A DNA stretch of 34,893 nt from Nitrospirota bacterium (GTDB taxonomy: Bacteria > Nitrospirota > Thermodesulfovibrionia > Thermodesulfovibrionales > SM23-35). Location of the stretch: contig JACAFE010000014.1 in assembly GCA_013388435.1 (NCBI GenBank), positions 1 to 34,893 on the forward strand, read 5' to 3'. Below are positions 24,441 through 32,885 of this stretch, one piece after another. The notes beneath the pieces were generated by a model. That model worked only from the letters and a program-made list of their open reading frames with translations, was not told where the DNA came from and made no database searches. The position numbers and the translations under genes are program-made. The first letter of the stretch is position 1. The number at the start of each line of letters is the position of its first letter.

Positions 24441-25844
24441 ATGTCACTTTTAGAGGAGAATAAAAAATTAGAACAATTAGATAAACAATATATATGGCAT
24501 CCATTTACTCAAATGAAAGAATGGGTTGAAGATGTGCCTGTAATTATTACAGAAGGCAGGGATTGTTTCATTAAGGATATTTATGGTAAATGGTATCTTG
24601 ACGGTGTATCATCTTTATGGGTGAATATCTTTGGACACAGAAAAAAAGAACTTGATGAGGCAATAAAGGCACAGGTTGATAAAATATCTCATAGCACTTT
24701 GCTCGGACTGAGCAATGTTCCTGCAATAGAATTTGCGGAAAAACTAATAAATTTAATACAAAAGTTATACAGTAAAGAACAAACAATAAATAATTTGCCT
24801 GATAATAAAATACTATCAAAAGTATTTTATTCAGATAATGGCTCTACTTCGGTTGAGGTAGCCTTAAAAATGGCTTTTCAGTACTGGCAGCATAAAGGAA
24901 TAAAAGAAAAAACAGCTTTTGTTTCTCTTAAAAATGCGTATCATGGTGATACAATTGGAGCAGTCAGTGTCGGAGGAATTGATATCTTTCATAAAACCTT
25001 TGAACCTTTGCTTTTCAAAACATATAAAGCTCCTTCACCTTATTGTTACAGGTGTGAGCTTAATTTGGAATATCCTTTATGTAATCTGTCATGCGCGGGA
25101 AAGCTTGAAGAGATATTTAGAGAGAATGCTTCTCATATAGCTGCTTTTATTATAGAACCAATGGTTCAGGCAGCTGGTGGAATGATAGTGTCGCCCCCCG
25201 GATACCTGAAAACTGTCCATGATATATGTAAAAAATATAATGTGCTGATGATAGCTGATGAAGTTGCTACAGGATTTGGAAGAACAGGAAAATTGTTCGC
25301 ATGCGAGCATGAACAGGCATGGCCTGATATAATGTGCCTTTCAAAAGGCATAACAGGTGGATATCTGCCTCTTGCTGTAACTCTTGCCACAGAGGAAATT
25401 TATGATGCTTTTCTTGGTGAATTCAAGGACCTTAAAACGTTTTTTCACGGACATTCATACACCGGGAATCCAATTGCCTGTGCTATTGCTATAGCAGCGC
25501 TTAATATTTTTGAAAAAGAAAATATTCTTGAAAATGTAATGAAAAATACAGGGATTCTTGAATTATGGCTTGAAGAAATCAGTGAATTTAAACATACAGG
25601 CAATGTCAGGAATTGTGGTATGATGGCAGGGATAGAATTTGTCAGAAATAAAAAAACTAAAGAACCTTTTGCATGGGAAGAAAAAATAGGCTGGAAAATT
25701 GCTTTTAGCGCAAGGGATAAAGGAGTATTTATACGTCCTTTAGGCAATGTAATAGTTATTATGCCGCCGCTATCTATTAGTGAACGAAATTTGGGACAAC
25801 TTTTAAAGTTTATAAAAGAATCAATTATAGAAGTATTGGGTTAA
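24441..25844 (+). CDS. bioA: Adenosylmethionine-8-amino-7-oxononanoate aminotransferase
   Basis: BioA makes 7,8-diaminopelargonate, a biotin precursor, using SAM as amino donor and PLP as cofactor. The 467 residues show WHPFTQMKEW near the start, DGVSSLWVN, the PLP-phosphate SDNGSTSVEVALKMA, DEVATGFGRTG, and the Schiff-base lysine K302 in CLSKGITGGYLPLA. Residues 202–218 form a four-cysteine insert (CYRC…CNLSC) seen in some longer BioA proteins. AGAAAGGAAAT precedes the ATG. No other bio gene is beside it. Confidence 0.95.
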   Translation: MSLLEENKKLEQLDKQYIWHPFTQMKEWVEDVPVIITEGRDCFIKDIYGKWYLDGVSSLWVNIFGHRKKELDEAIKAQVDKISHSTLLGLSNVPAIEFAEKLINLIQKLYSKEQTINNLPDNKILSKVFYSDNGSTSVEVALKMAFQYWQHKGIKEKTAFVSLKNAYHGDTIGAVSVGGIDIFHKTFEPLLFKTYKAPSPYCYRCELNLEYPLCNLSCAGKLEEIFRENASHIAAFIIEPMVQAAGGMIVSPPGYLKTVHDICKKYNVLMIADEVATGFGRTGKLFACEHEQAWPDIMCLSKGITGGYLPLAVTLATEEIYDAFLGEFKDLKTFFHGHSYTGNPIACAIAIAALNIFEKENILENVMKNTGILELWLEEISEFKHTGNVRNCGMMAGIEFVRNKKTKEPFAWEEKIGWKIAFSARDKGVFIRPLGNVIVIMPPLSISERNLGQLLKFIKESIIEVLG

Positions 25845-26033
25845 CACAACACTAATAGACTAAAGGCAAACAGCTCACGGCTCATGGTTAACATATAACA
25901 ACATTATTATATTGGCGTGAAAAGAAATTAAGTCAGACAAGAAACCACAGACAGCGATAGAAGAAATTGAACCATATGAGTATTTAGGGAAAATAATATA
26001 ATATTTAAGTTAAAGAGGAACGAGGGTTATGCT
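25845..26033. other. Gap between bioA and the HicB-like remnant
   Basis: No intact gene is seen. A frame without a start codon (about 25918–26001) reads KEIKSDKKPQTAIEEIEPYE and then stops; it may be the tail of a lost small gene. A short AGCTCACGGCTCATGG run near 25870 is like the heptad-type repeats found around 32.8–33.4 kb. There is no clear terminator after bioA. Confidence 0.4.
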
Positions 26034-26287
26034 ATGAAATTCAATATAATACTTGAACCCTCTGAAGAAGGCGGCTTTAATGTGTCGGTACCGGCATTGG
26101 ACGGTTGCTTTACGCAGGGCAATACCGAAATTTCAAACGCTAAAGAGGAGATTTATGCCTATCTTTAAGGGCTTAAAAAATTGAATCAGATCTATTAATA
26201 CCGCCAAACAAGTAAAAGAAAAAATAGAAAACCTGACAAAACAGCTATTTTTTAAACTTTACATTACCCTATGTTCTTATGCTTTAC
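26034..26287 (+). pseudogene. HicB-like antitoxin, truncated by a stop codon
   Basis: A 44-residue frame from ATG 26034 (MKFNIILEPSEEGGFNVSVP, then ALDGCFTQG and AKEEIYAYL) is the N-terminal half of the HicB/UPF0150 antitoxin fold. TAA at 26166–26168 interrupts it where the family continues with EGLK-like residues; the same frame goes on with GLKKLNQIY and then stops again. No hicA toxin is beside it. A good ribosome site (AACGAGGG) precedes the start, so a short product could still be made. 26169–26287 holds no other recognisable gene. Confidence 0.6.
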
Positions 26288-26620
26288 TTAATTAAAGACA
26301 CCTGCAATATCTAAAATAGGAGTAATATAAGCTATACCCATACCAGGAATATCCATTTCTCCGGCTTTCTTCACAGCATCAAATATGTTTGAACTTATAT
26401 CTTCCTTGCATACTATTAAAATAATCTCTTTTTCTGGAACAATAGCCAGCCCGAGTAGCCCTAATCTCTGTCTTGTTCCGGTGCCACGTGCAAAAAACAA
26501 AGTAGCTCCTCCAGCTCCTGCATCAATAGCAGCTTTTGCTACTTTATCTCCCTTACCTCGCTGCACAATACAGGTTATAAGATGCAAATGAGTGTTATTT
26601 TGTTTATCAGTATTACTCAT
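26288..26620 (-). CDS. P-II-like regulatory protein linked to DUF1538
   Basis: The 110-residue protein fits the P-II (GlnB-like) fold: β-strand LHLITCIVQRGKGDKVAKAAIDAGAGG, a T-loop region with GTGTRQRLGL, then VPEKEIILIVC. The classical uridylylated tyrosine region is not evident. P-II-like proteins of this kind sit beside DUF1538 membrane proteins, as here (22 bases downstream of that gene, same strand). It probably regulates the membrane partner in response to a nucleotide or ion. Confidence 0.75.
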   Translation of the reverse strand: MSNTDKQNNTHLHLITCIVQRGKGDKVAKAAIDAGAGGATLFFARGTGTRQRLGLLGLAIVPEKEIILIVCKEDISSNIFDAVKKAGEMDIPGMGIAYITPILDIAGVFN

Positions 26621-26642
26621 GTTCAGCCTCCATTTTTAGTTG

Positions 26643-28238
26643 CTAATTAGACCTATGTGCATGTCTGACATAAAGTCCCAATAATAAAATATTTAGAACC
26701 GGATACGCTGAAGCAAGAGCTATTATTCCGAATCCCTCAGCGAAACCGGTAGCATGGCTTAGGGCAATCCCTATAGTAATCTTAAGAGGTACTGTTACGG
26801 GTCCGGTTGTCACTGAACCTCCATCCCATGCTATATTGACAAATTCCTCATCGCTGATTATAGTCAGCAGAAATAGCAGTATATAAGGTGGTAAAAGAAG
26901 CATGAGCAAATTGATATGATATACAGTGGAGACTATTCCTAATCCTGCCCCGATACCAACGCCGATAGCTACTGCCTGGCTGAATAACCATTTTTTAAAC
27001 GCTCCCTGAGTTACGTCTTCAACCTGCTTACCAAGAATATTGAATGCAGGTTCAGCCAATGTCGCTCCATAACCAAGAATAACGGCAAAAAAAACTACAA
27101 TTACTTTTCCAATATCGGATGGATACAAAGACATTCCAGGGGGGTGAAATGCAATTGGAAGACGATTCCCTACCTGATTTCCAAGTTCTGCCAGACCCAA
27201 ACTCAATCCAGAATTAAAGAGAAATAATCCTACAACTGAAAAAGCTATTCCAACAAGATATTGAGAAATTGGAATCCCTGTTTCCTTTAGCTTATATTTC
27301 ATGAAAATCCATAAGAAAACAGAAACAGGAGCTATTGCTCTTATAGACATGATCATTGAATCAATCATGATTTTAATAATAGAAAATTCTTCTCCTCTGT
27401 TTAAATAACGTCCTGCTTCAGCCACATCAAGCATAGTTCCTGAAGCTTTAAGAATATAAGTAAATATTATCACAAAAAATATAGGCATAACAGAGATCAG
27501 ACCGACCATTCCAAACCCCGCCATGCTCGTCTCAGCTTTGCCTGTTGCTCGAGATACACCAAGTCCAAGGGATAATACTAATGGACACAGCACAGGACCA
27601 ACAATAACAGCGCCTGTATCCCAGGCTAACCCGATTGCGCTGGCAAGAAGATTGTTACGTGTAGCGAGTAAGGTAGTAATTATACATAGACCGACAATAG
27701 GAAGAATAATCGGCTTAAGACTCCATCCAAAAAGGAAGCGCAGAGTACCAATAACTACAGCAACTCCTACTCCTAAGGAAACTATCCCGCTTAAATAAAT
27801 TGGATGCTTAACAAGTAGTGAGTATAGCAAGGGAGATTTTTGAGGGTCAACCCCTGAGCCTGCAATCTGTAGAGATCCAATAACAGGTTCACCAAACGCA
27901 CCAACAATTCCTAAAGCAAAAGCAAAAGCCAGTAATATAAACAATGAGCATTGCTTTGGAAGATTATCCCCTATTATCTCCCCAACAGGGGCTAAGCCGA
28001 TTCTTACTCCTTCAATAAAAAAAAGTAGTCCGAAGACAACCATTGAAGTCCCACAAGCTATCAATATGCTTTTTGAAAGGCCATACTGCAAAATTATTAT
28101 CTGGAACAAAATGAGATATAGACAGACTGGCACGACAGTAATGATCTGTTCCTTAAGCTTGTGCCATGTATATGGTGCAAGAATTTGTACTGCCTGCCAG
28201 AAAGTAACTCTGATCTGATTATTATTTGAGTTGCTCAT
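26643..28238 (-). CDS. Double DUF1538 membrane protein, likely ion transporter
   Basis: The 531 residues have about twelve or more hydrophobic segments, arranged as two DUF1538 halves (about 10–240 and 290–525). Each half has the family marks: an E-rich LxEGVRIG or LAEPAFNIL segment and a later AWDTGAVIVGPVLCPL or AWDGGSVTTGPVTVPL repeat. DUF1538 proteins in Halomonas (UmpAB) were reported as cation/proton antiporters, so a Na+ or K+/H+ role is plausible; here the two halves are fused in one chain. A GC-poor region without a strong promoter lies upstream. Confidence 0.85.
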   Translation of the reverse strand: MSNSNNNQIRVTFWQAVQILAPYTWHKLKEQIITVVPVCLYLILFQIIILQYGLSKSILIACGTSMVVFGLLFFIEGVRIGLAPVGEIIGDNLPKQCSLFILLAFAFALGIVGAFGEPVIGSLQIAGSGVDPQKSPLLYSLLVKHPIYLSGIVSLGVGVAVVIGTLRFLFGWSLKPIILPIVGLCIITTLLATRNNLLASAIGLAWDTGAVIVGPVLCPLVLSLGLGVSRATGKAETSMAGFGMVGLISVMPIFFVIIFTYILKASGTMLDVAEAGRYLNRGEEFSIIKIMIDSMIMSIRAIAPVSVFLWIFMKYKLKETGIPISQYLVGIAFSVVGLFLFNSGLSLGLAELGNQVGNRLPIAFHPPGMSLYPSDIGKVIVVFFAVILGYGATLAEPAFNILGKQVEDVTQGAFKKWLFSQAVAIGVGIGAGLGIVSTVYHINLLMLLLPPYILLFLLTIISDEEFVNIAWDGGSVTTGPVTVPLKITIGIALSHATGFAEGFGIIALASAYPVLNILLLGLYVRHAHRSN

Positions 28239-28459
28239 TAATACTTAAAATCACAAATCTGCTGGTTTATACGGATTAAAACATATAATTCTTTTAAAAA
28301 GCAACTATAGATTTTTGAAATCTATTATATATTTACTAATTAAATATTGATAATGTCTTATTCGCCTGTTCTGGATTAAATACAATACATGTTTAACATT
28401 TCAAGATAGTAATAAAGTGTGACATTTTAAAATAGTAATATTACCAATACTTCTAAGTC
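28239..28459. other. Non-coding gap with a short direct repeat
   Basis: No gene is seen. ACATTTCAAGATAGTAATA (from about 28397) recurs imperfectly as ACATTTTAAAATAGTAATA (about 28423), about 26 bases apart. It could be a remnant of a mobile-element end or a binding site. Confidence 0.35.
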
Positions 28460-28488
28460 TTTACGTTTTGCCTTAATGATAGTATATT
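28460..28488 (+). promoter_or_regulatory. Promoter upstream of the small membrane protein gene
   Basis: TTTACG (28460–28465), then 17 bases, then TATATT (28483–28488). Transcription would start near 28495, right at the ATG of a 26-codon frame, so that frame would be leaderless. Confidence 0.45.
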
Positions 28489-28494
28489 AAAATC

Positions 28495-28575
28495 ATGAAA
28501 ACAACAGCAAAAAAATCAATAATAAAAGCGGCCGATTATCGCAGTATCGTATATACCTTTTTTAAAGAGAGGTGA
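28495..28575 (+). CDS. 26-codon upstream frame, possible leader peptide or gene remnant
   Basis: The frame from ATG 28495 (MKTTAKKSIIKAADYRSIVY, then TFFKER) stops at TGA 28573–28575, just before the next ATG at 28578. The basic N-terminus with KAADYRS looks like the beginning of a longer protein, so it may be a truncated gene. It may also couple translation to the next gene, since its stop lies between that gene's ribosome site (AGAGAGG) and start. Confidence 0.3.
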   Translation: MKTTAKKSIIKAADYRSIVYTFFKER

Positions 28576-28577
28576 AA

Positions 28578-29003
28578 ATGAAAGAAAGAATAGGAGAAAA
28601 AATAGGCTGGACCGCAGGTTGGATAGGGGGATTCATTTGGGTATTTATACTATCTATTGTTTTTCTTTCCCATGAAAGAATTGTTCAGGGGCTATCAGGA
28701 ATAGCTTTGAACGTCATTGCCATTATCTCTATTGTTTTCTTTGCACCGTGGAGATTTCCATTAACACCATATTGGAAGCTCATTCTACCTCCATATGGAA
28801 TGTTCTTTTTATCTATAGTTTGGGCCATATGGTCATATGGTTGCATTGGAGCTGCAGGGCTGAGATGGTGGGATATATTCTGGCTATTACCCATTTTTTT
28901 ACCATTTCTTATGATGCCATTTGGGAATTTAGCTAAAAAGAAATGGGCAGACTCTATCACTCAACAAAGCACTCCGAAAGATGCAGCAGAGCCGCGGCAC
29001 TGA
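28578..29003 (+). CDS. Small polytopic membrane protein (141 aa)
   Basis: ATG at 28578 follows AGAGAGGTG by 4 bases. Four hydrophobic segments lie at about residues 12–32, 42–60, 72–92 and 100–118. WRFPLTPYWKL lies between the second and third, and a polar tail closes the protein. The family is not recognised. The C-terminus ends in AAEPRH. It stands alone, with decayed DNA downstream. Confidence 0.6.
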   Translation: MKERIGEKIGWTAGWIGGFIWVFILSIVFLSHERIVQGLSGIALNVIAIISIVFFAPWRFPLTPYWKLILPPYGMFFLSIVWAIWSYGCIGAAGLRWWDIFWLLPIFLPFLMMPFGNLAKKKWADSITQQSTPKDAAEPRH

Positions 29004-29303
29004 ACTTAGATAATTATTTGAGAGAAATTTAATAAAAATTTGTAGCACTTGGGATTGGCACATTTAACAAAGGTTTAATTACAGGAAAGAAGGCTATTAT
29101 TTTAACGTTTATGAATCAAAAGAACATGGATTTAAGTCTGAAATATTAGTGAAATTTTACAATCGCCTTTTGAATTGACTTGGTGCTAAAATAATCAATA
29201 TGTTTGAATGAAAAAAAGATCCTTATTAAAAAGCAGAATATCTTAAACAAGCTTACGATATTGACTCAGTTTAAAGGCTTTATGAAAAGATGGTGGATTA
29301 TAC
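29004..29303. other. Gap without an intact gene
   Basis: Only short broken frames are seen, such as EYLKQAYDIDSV and RLYEKMVDYT around 29228–29303, which may be remains of a small partner gene of the toxin fragment that follows. No terminator or RNA gene is evident. Confidence 0.35.
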
Positions 29304-29500
29304 ATGTCAAAAATAGAAGAAATCGAGGCTATATACGAGAACCTTTCTGAACCTATTCAGAAGATAGCAAAAAAGAACTTTGAGTTGCTTAAAATTAATC
29401 CTTCATATCCATACCTTCATTTTAAAAAAATCAGTGATTTTTATCAGTGCGAACTGGAATGAATTACAGATGAAAATGTGTTTGATTTTTTCCTATGCTA
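29304..29500 (+). pseudogene. Decayed RelE/ParE-like toxin
   Basis: From ATG 29304 a 52-codon frame (IEAIYENLSEPIQKIAKKNF, then ELLKINPSYPYLHFKKISDF) matches the N-terminal half of RelE/HigB-type toxins. Near 29435 the homology jumps to another frame, where SVRTGMNYR, the conserved toxin core, is read and then ends in a stop. A frameshift plus later stops therefore broke the gene. No complete antitoxin is beside it. Confidence 0.6.
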
Positions 29501-29546
29501 CATCAGCTCAGGTTTGTGGCTATGGAAGAAAGGACTGTAATACTTC

Positions 29547-30767
29547 TTGGAAACCGCTGTTTTAATCATATTCATTGCCACATATGCGGGGATTGCTCTC
29601 GGCGGGATACCGGGACTGGCTCTTGACAGAACAGGTGTTGCGTTGCTGGGCGCAATAGCAATGATTGTCATAGGCGAATTGACTCCTGAACAGGCAATAG
29701 GGTCAATTGATGTTTCCACCATTTTACTGCTTTATGGTCTTATGGTCATTTCATCTCAGTTGAGGCTGGGTGGTTTTTACACATGGGTATCAGCGAAAAT
29801 TGTGCGGTTTGTAAATGTCCCTGACCGGTTTCTCATGGTTATGATGTTAGTGAGCGCTTTGCTTTCAGCATGCCTTGCAAACGATATAATATGCCTGGCA
29901 TTTACTCCTGTGCTTACATTTTCCCTCCTTGAGGCAGGTCTTAATCCTGTACCATTTCTCATCGGACTCGCCGTATCCAGCAATATAGGCTCGGCAGCAA
30001 CGATAATAGGAAATCCTCAAAATATGCTTATAGGCCAGCTTGGCGGGCTTAAATTCGCCCATTTCTTTTTCTGGTGTGCACCGCCTTCTGTACTGTCTCT
30101 TGCAGCAGCTTACATTATCATAAGAATTTCGTATCGTGGAAATTTCTATTTATTTATGCCTGTTTCTGTTGGAGAACAGCAGTGGCCTGCGTTCGACAGG
30201 CATCAGAGCACAAAAGGGATATGGGCTGTGGCTGTCCTCGTGGTCCTCTTTTTTACTGAGATTCCGAGAGAACTCACTGCTATAACCATAGCCGGCCTCC
30301 TCCTTTGCAGCAGGAAGATTGAGACCAGATCAATACTCGGTTCTGTAGATTGGCATCTGATAACATTATTCTGTGCGCTTTTTATTGTGATAAAAGGTGT
30401 AGAACTCATACAACTCCCTTCTGTTTTTATCAAACTTTTAAACTCCAACGGCATAGATATTCACAACCTCTTTACCCTGACTATTGTTTCTGCCATATTC
30501 AGTAACCTTTTCAGTAATGTACCGGCGACCATGCTTCTGACAAAATTCCTCAGCCCTGATGATCATCTTCAGTGGTATGTGCTTGCCCTATCAAGCACTT
30601 TTGCAGGAAACCTCATAACTATTGGCAGTATTGCCAATCTGATCACAATTGAAGGAGCAAAGAAGTTCGGAGTAGTCATAAGTTTCAAGGAACACGCAAA
30701 AACAGGAATCCCGGTTACGGTTGTTTCACTTCTTATAACTCTTATCTGGATAGGTATTTTCAGGTAA
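29547..30767 (+). CDS. ArsB/NhaD/CitM-type ion transporter
   Basis: The 406 residues form about ten to eleven helices of the ion transporter superfamily that holds ArsB, NhaD and citrate carriers. Family marks are NDIICLAFTPVL (about 112–123), SSNIGSAATIIGNPQNMLIG (about 143–162), and in the second half SNLFSNVPATMLL and FAGNLITIGSIANLI. These paired asparagine-rich segments line the ion path. The substrate (anion, Na+ or arsenite) is unclear. The start is a TTG at 29547 with AAAGGA upstream. Base composition is visibly richer in G+C than most of the window, suggesting transfer. Confidence 0.85.
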   Translation: METAVLIIFIATYAGIALGGIPGLALDRTGVALLGAIAMIVIGELTPEQAIGSIDVSTILLLYGLMVISSQLRLGGFYTWVSAKIVRFVNVPDRFLMVMMLVSALLSACLANDIICLAFTPVLTFSLLEAGLNPVPFLIGLAVSSNIGSAATIIGNPQNMLIGQLGGLKFAHFFFWCAPPSVLSLAAAYIIIRISYRGNFYLFMPVSVGEQQWPAFDRHQSTKGIWAVAVLVVLFFTEIPRELTAITIAGLLLCSRKIETRSILGSVDWHLITLFCALFIVIKGVELIQLPSVFIKLLNSNGIDIHNLFTLTIVSAIFSNLFSNVPATMLLTKFLSPDDHLQWYVLALSSTFAGNLITIGSIANLITIEGAKKFGVVISFKEHAKTGIPVTVVSLLITLIWIGIFR

Positions 30768-30896
30768 TACTATGGGAAAAGATATATGCCTGTCTCTTAT
30801 ACTACACTATGAAACTTTTTATCAGCAATTTCAGGTGAACAAGAGACGAGATTGCTTCATGATAAGACTATTCAAAATTATTGTCAGTGGTGAAAA

Positions 30897-31760
30897 ATGA
30901 GAACCAGAGTCAGGAGAATCGGTGTGCATGTTTCTATTTCAGGTGGATTACATCTTAGCCTGGAAAGAGCTTACGCTCTTGGATGTAATACGATGCAAAT
31001 ATTTTCACATAATCCTAGAGGATGGGCTGTAAAAGGAATACCCCAAGGAGCCGCGTCATATTTTAAAACACGCAGGAAACAATTGAATATTGCACCCCTC
31101 TATATCCACACCTCTTACCTTATTAATATTGCTTCAGGAGATAGGATTTTGCGAAAAAAATCTCTTGATATGCTTATCTGTGAAATGCAGAGGGCTGATG
31201 CAATCGGAGCTGACTATGTGATTCTTCACACTGGAAGTGCAGCCGGATATGATGAGCAGCTTTCAAGGATGAGGGCAATCGAGACTCTGAATGAGATTGT
31301 ATTGTCTGGCGAATGGAAAGCAGGTCTTCTGCTTGAAAATACTGCAGGTGAAAAAGGCGATATTGCTGCAACGATTCACTCCCTTTCAGAAATTCTGAAC
31401 CATGTTAACGAGTCATTCATATCTGGAATATGCTTTGACACATGTCATGCATTTGCAGCCGGGTATGACCTTCGTGATTATAAGGGCATCCTGAATATCT
31501 CGAATGAGATTGAAAAATACATCGGGATTGACAAGGTAAAACTTTTCCATCTGAATGATTCAAAAGGCAGCTTGGGTTCGCATATCGACAGGCATGAGCA
31601 TATTGGTATTGGAAAAATCGGAGCTAAAGGCTTACAGGAATTGATTAACTTTGAACCTTTCAGGAAAATACCGCTGATTCTCGAAACACCCAAAAAGAAA
31701 GAAACGGATGACCCTATGAACTTAGAGAGAGTAAGAAAGATGATCAAAGCAAAACATTAA
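30897..31760 (+). CDS. nfo: Endonuclease IV (AP endonuclease)
   Basis: Nfo cuts DNA at abasic sites in base-excision repair, with three zinc ions in a TIM barrel. The 287 residues show IGVHVSISGGL at the start and LYIHTSYLINIAS. YVILHTGS, LLLENTAGE, CFDTCHAFAAGYDLR and HLNDSKGSLGSHIDRHEHIG contribute the His, Asp and Glu zinc ligands, and ILETPKK closes the set. Length is normal. GGTGAAAA precedes the ATG. Like the transporter before it, it looks more GC-rich than the core genes. Confidence 0.95.
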   Translation: MRTRVRRIGVHVSISGGLHLSLERAYALGCNTMQIFSHNPRGWAVKGIPQGAASYFKTRRKQLNIAPLYIHTSYLINIASGDRILRKKSLDMLICEMQRADAIGADYVILHTGSAAGYDEQLSRMRAIETLNEIVLSGEWKAGLLLENTAGEKGDIAATIHSLSEILNHVNESFISGICFDTCHAFAAGYDLRDYKGILNISNEIEKYIGIDKVKLFHLNDSKGSLGSHIDRHEHIGIGKIGAKGLQELINFEPFRKIPLILETPKKKETDDPMNLERVRKMIKAKH

Positions 31761-31940
31761 TTCAATAGTTGAAAACCATTTTTCTTAAAATAGAAAATGC
31801 AATATAAGTAATGAAAATGTTTGGAAAAAATTTATTTTTTGATACCTTGAGTAAATTTAAAAATGCATTGCAATGAATATGTTATGAATAAGTAAACATA
31901 ATGTCATAATCTGAAAATATCTCAATTTATTGACACTTAT

Positions 31941-32429
31941 TTATTTTGAAATCCATTCTGAAACAGTCTGAAATTTAGTTACATGTATGCAACGGACTAT
32001 TTTTATAAATATCAATTTCGTTTCAGGAGAGTTAATGATTTTATTAAGATTGGAATGTTTCCGTATGAGTATTTTGGCTAATGCTGACCATTTTCTACCT
32101 TTTCTTAAAGGTATAGCATCCCCTAAAATAGTTAAAGATTCAGCATTCATATAATCTTTTTCTGTATTCGTTCTTGTGTCAATGAGAAGGGAAACATGAT
32201 TATTTTTTAGAATATTTTTATATTTCTGCGTCTTTCGGGGTGTAGCAAATACAATTCCATTCTCATTGGGAACAAGTGCGTATGCAATCATAGAAGTATA
32301 AGGTTGTCCAGCTGATTCAGTTGCAAGTACAGCATAAAGCTGGTCTTTATCTAAGGCATATAACCTTTCCATTATTGGTGCACTGCCTTTTTTTACTCTG
32401 TCAGGTATTAATTCTTCTGATTTATTCAT
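31941..32429 (-). CDS. Pyridoxamine 5'-phosphate oxidase-fold protein
   Basis: The 162 residues have the split-barrel pattern of flavin-binding PNPOx-like proteins: LYAVLATESAGQPYTSMIAYAL, then GIVFATPRKTQKYKNILKNN and VSLLIDTR. Such proteins bind FMN, F420 or haem and reduce or oxidise small molecules; the substrate cannot be read. AAAGGTGTAAT precedes the ATG. It stands alone, antisense to nfo. The 180 bases between them hold no gene. Confidence 0.8.
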   Translation of the reverse strand: MNKSEELIPDRVKKGSAPIMERLYALDKDQLYAVLATESAGQPYTSMIAYALVPNENGIVFATPRKTQKYKNILKNNHVSLLIDTRTNTEKDYMNAESLTILGDAIPLRKGRKWSALAKILIRKHSNLNKIINSPETKLIFIKIVRCIHVTKFQTVSEWISK

Positions 32430-32885
32430 ATTACACCTTTATAAAAGACCACTGGCTTAAGGCTGAAGTCTTATAAGTGCTTGAAATTATAGCTAACCCA
32501 AAAGCACAAATGAATATTCTTAATTAATAAAACTCTCCTTCTATAATAGAAACAATTAGTTAGCAGTAAACAAATCTAAACAAAAGAAGAATAAAAATAT
32601 ACAGCCAGAATATACCACAAAAGCAGAAATTAATAAAGAGAGATAAAATTTAATCAGTATAATTTAATAGGAAGTTTTTTCTTTGCCGCATGTATAAATG
32701 GGTGTTAAAGGTCAACTTTCCATCTTGGAAAGGGCATATTTGTTTCGCTTTTACAAACTCATGCCTGCTTAAAAACTCCGTAAACATTGGAAGGTCATAA
32801 AAAAGGGCGTACTCAAAGAGTATCTTTCCATAGGCCATAGGCTGAAGGCTGAAGGATAATAAAAAACAGGCCATAGGCTGAAGGC
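32430..32885. repeat. Gap with heptad-type repeats next to the S23-family gene
   Basis: No convincing gene is seen. GGCTTAAGGCTGAAG occurs at about 32456–32470. From 32828 a block of seven-base units (CCATAGG, GCTGAAG and variants) begins; its first 37 bases (32828–32864) return exactly at 33331–33367. A minus-strand frame over 32650–32919 is partly a translation of these repeats and is not accepted as a gene. Confidence 0.6.

Noticed and set aside
29380-29565. Plus-strand 61-codon frame before the transporter
   Set aside because: It lies over the broken RelE-type fragment and shows no own start signal or family.
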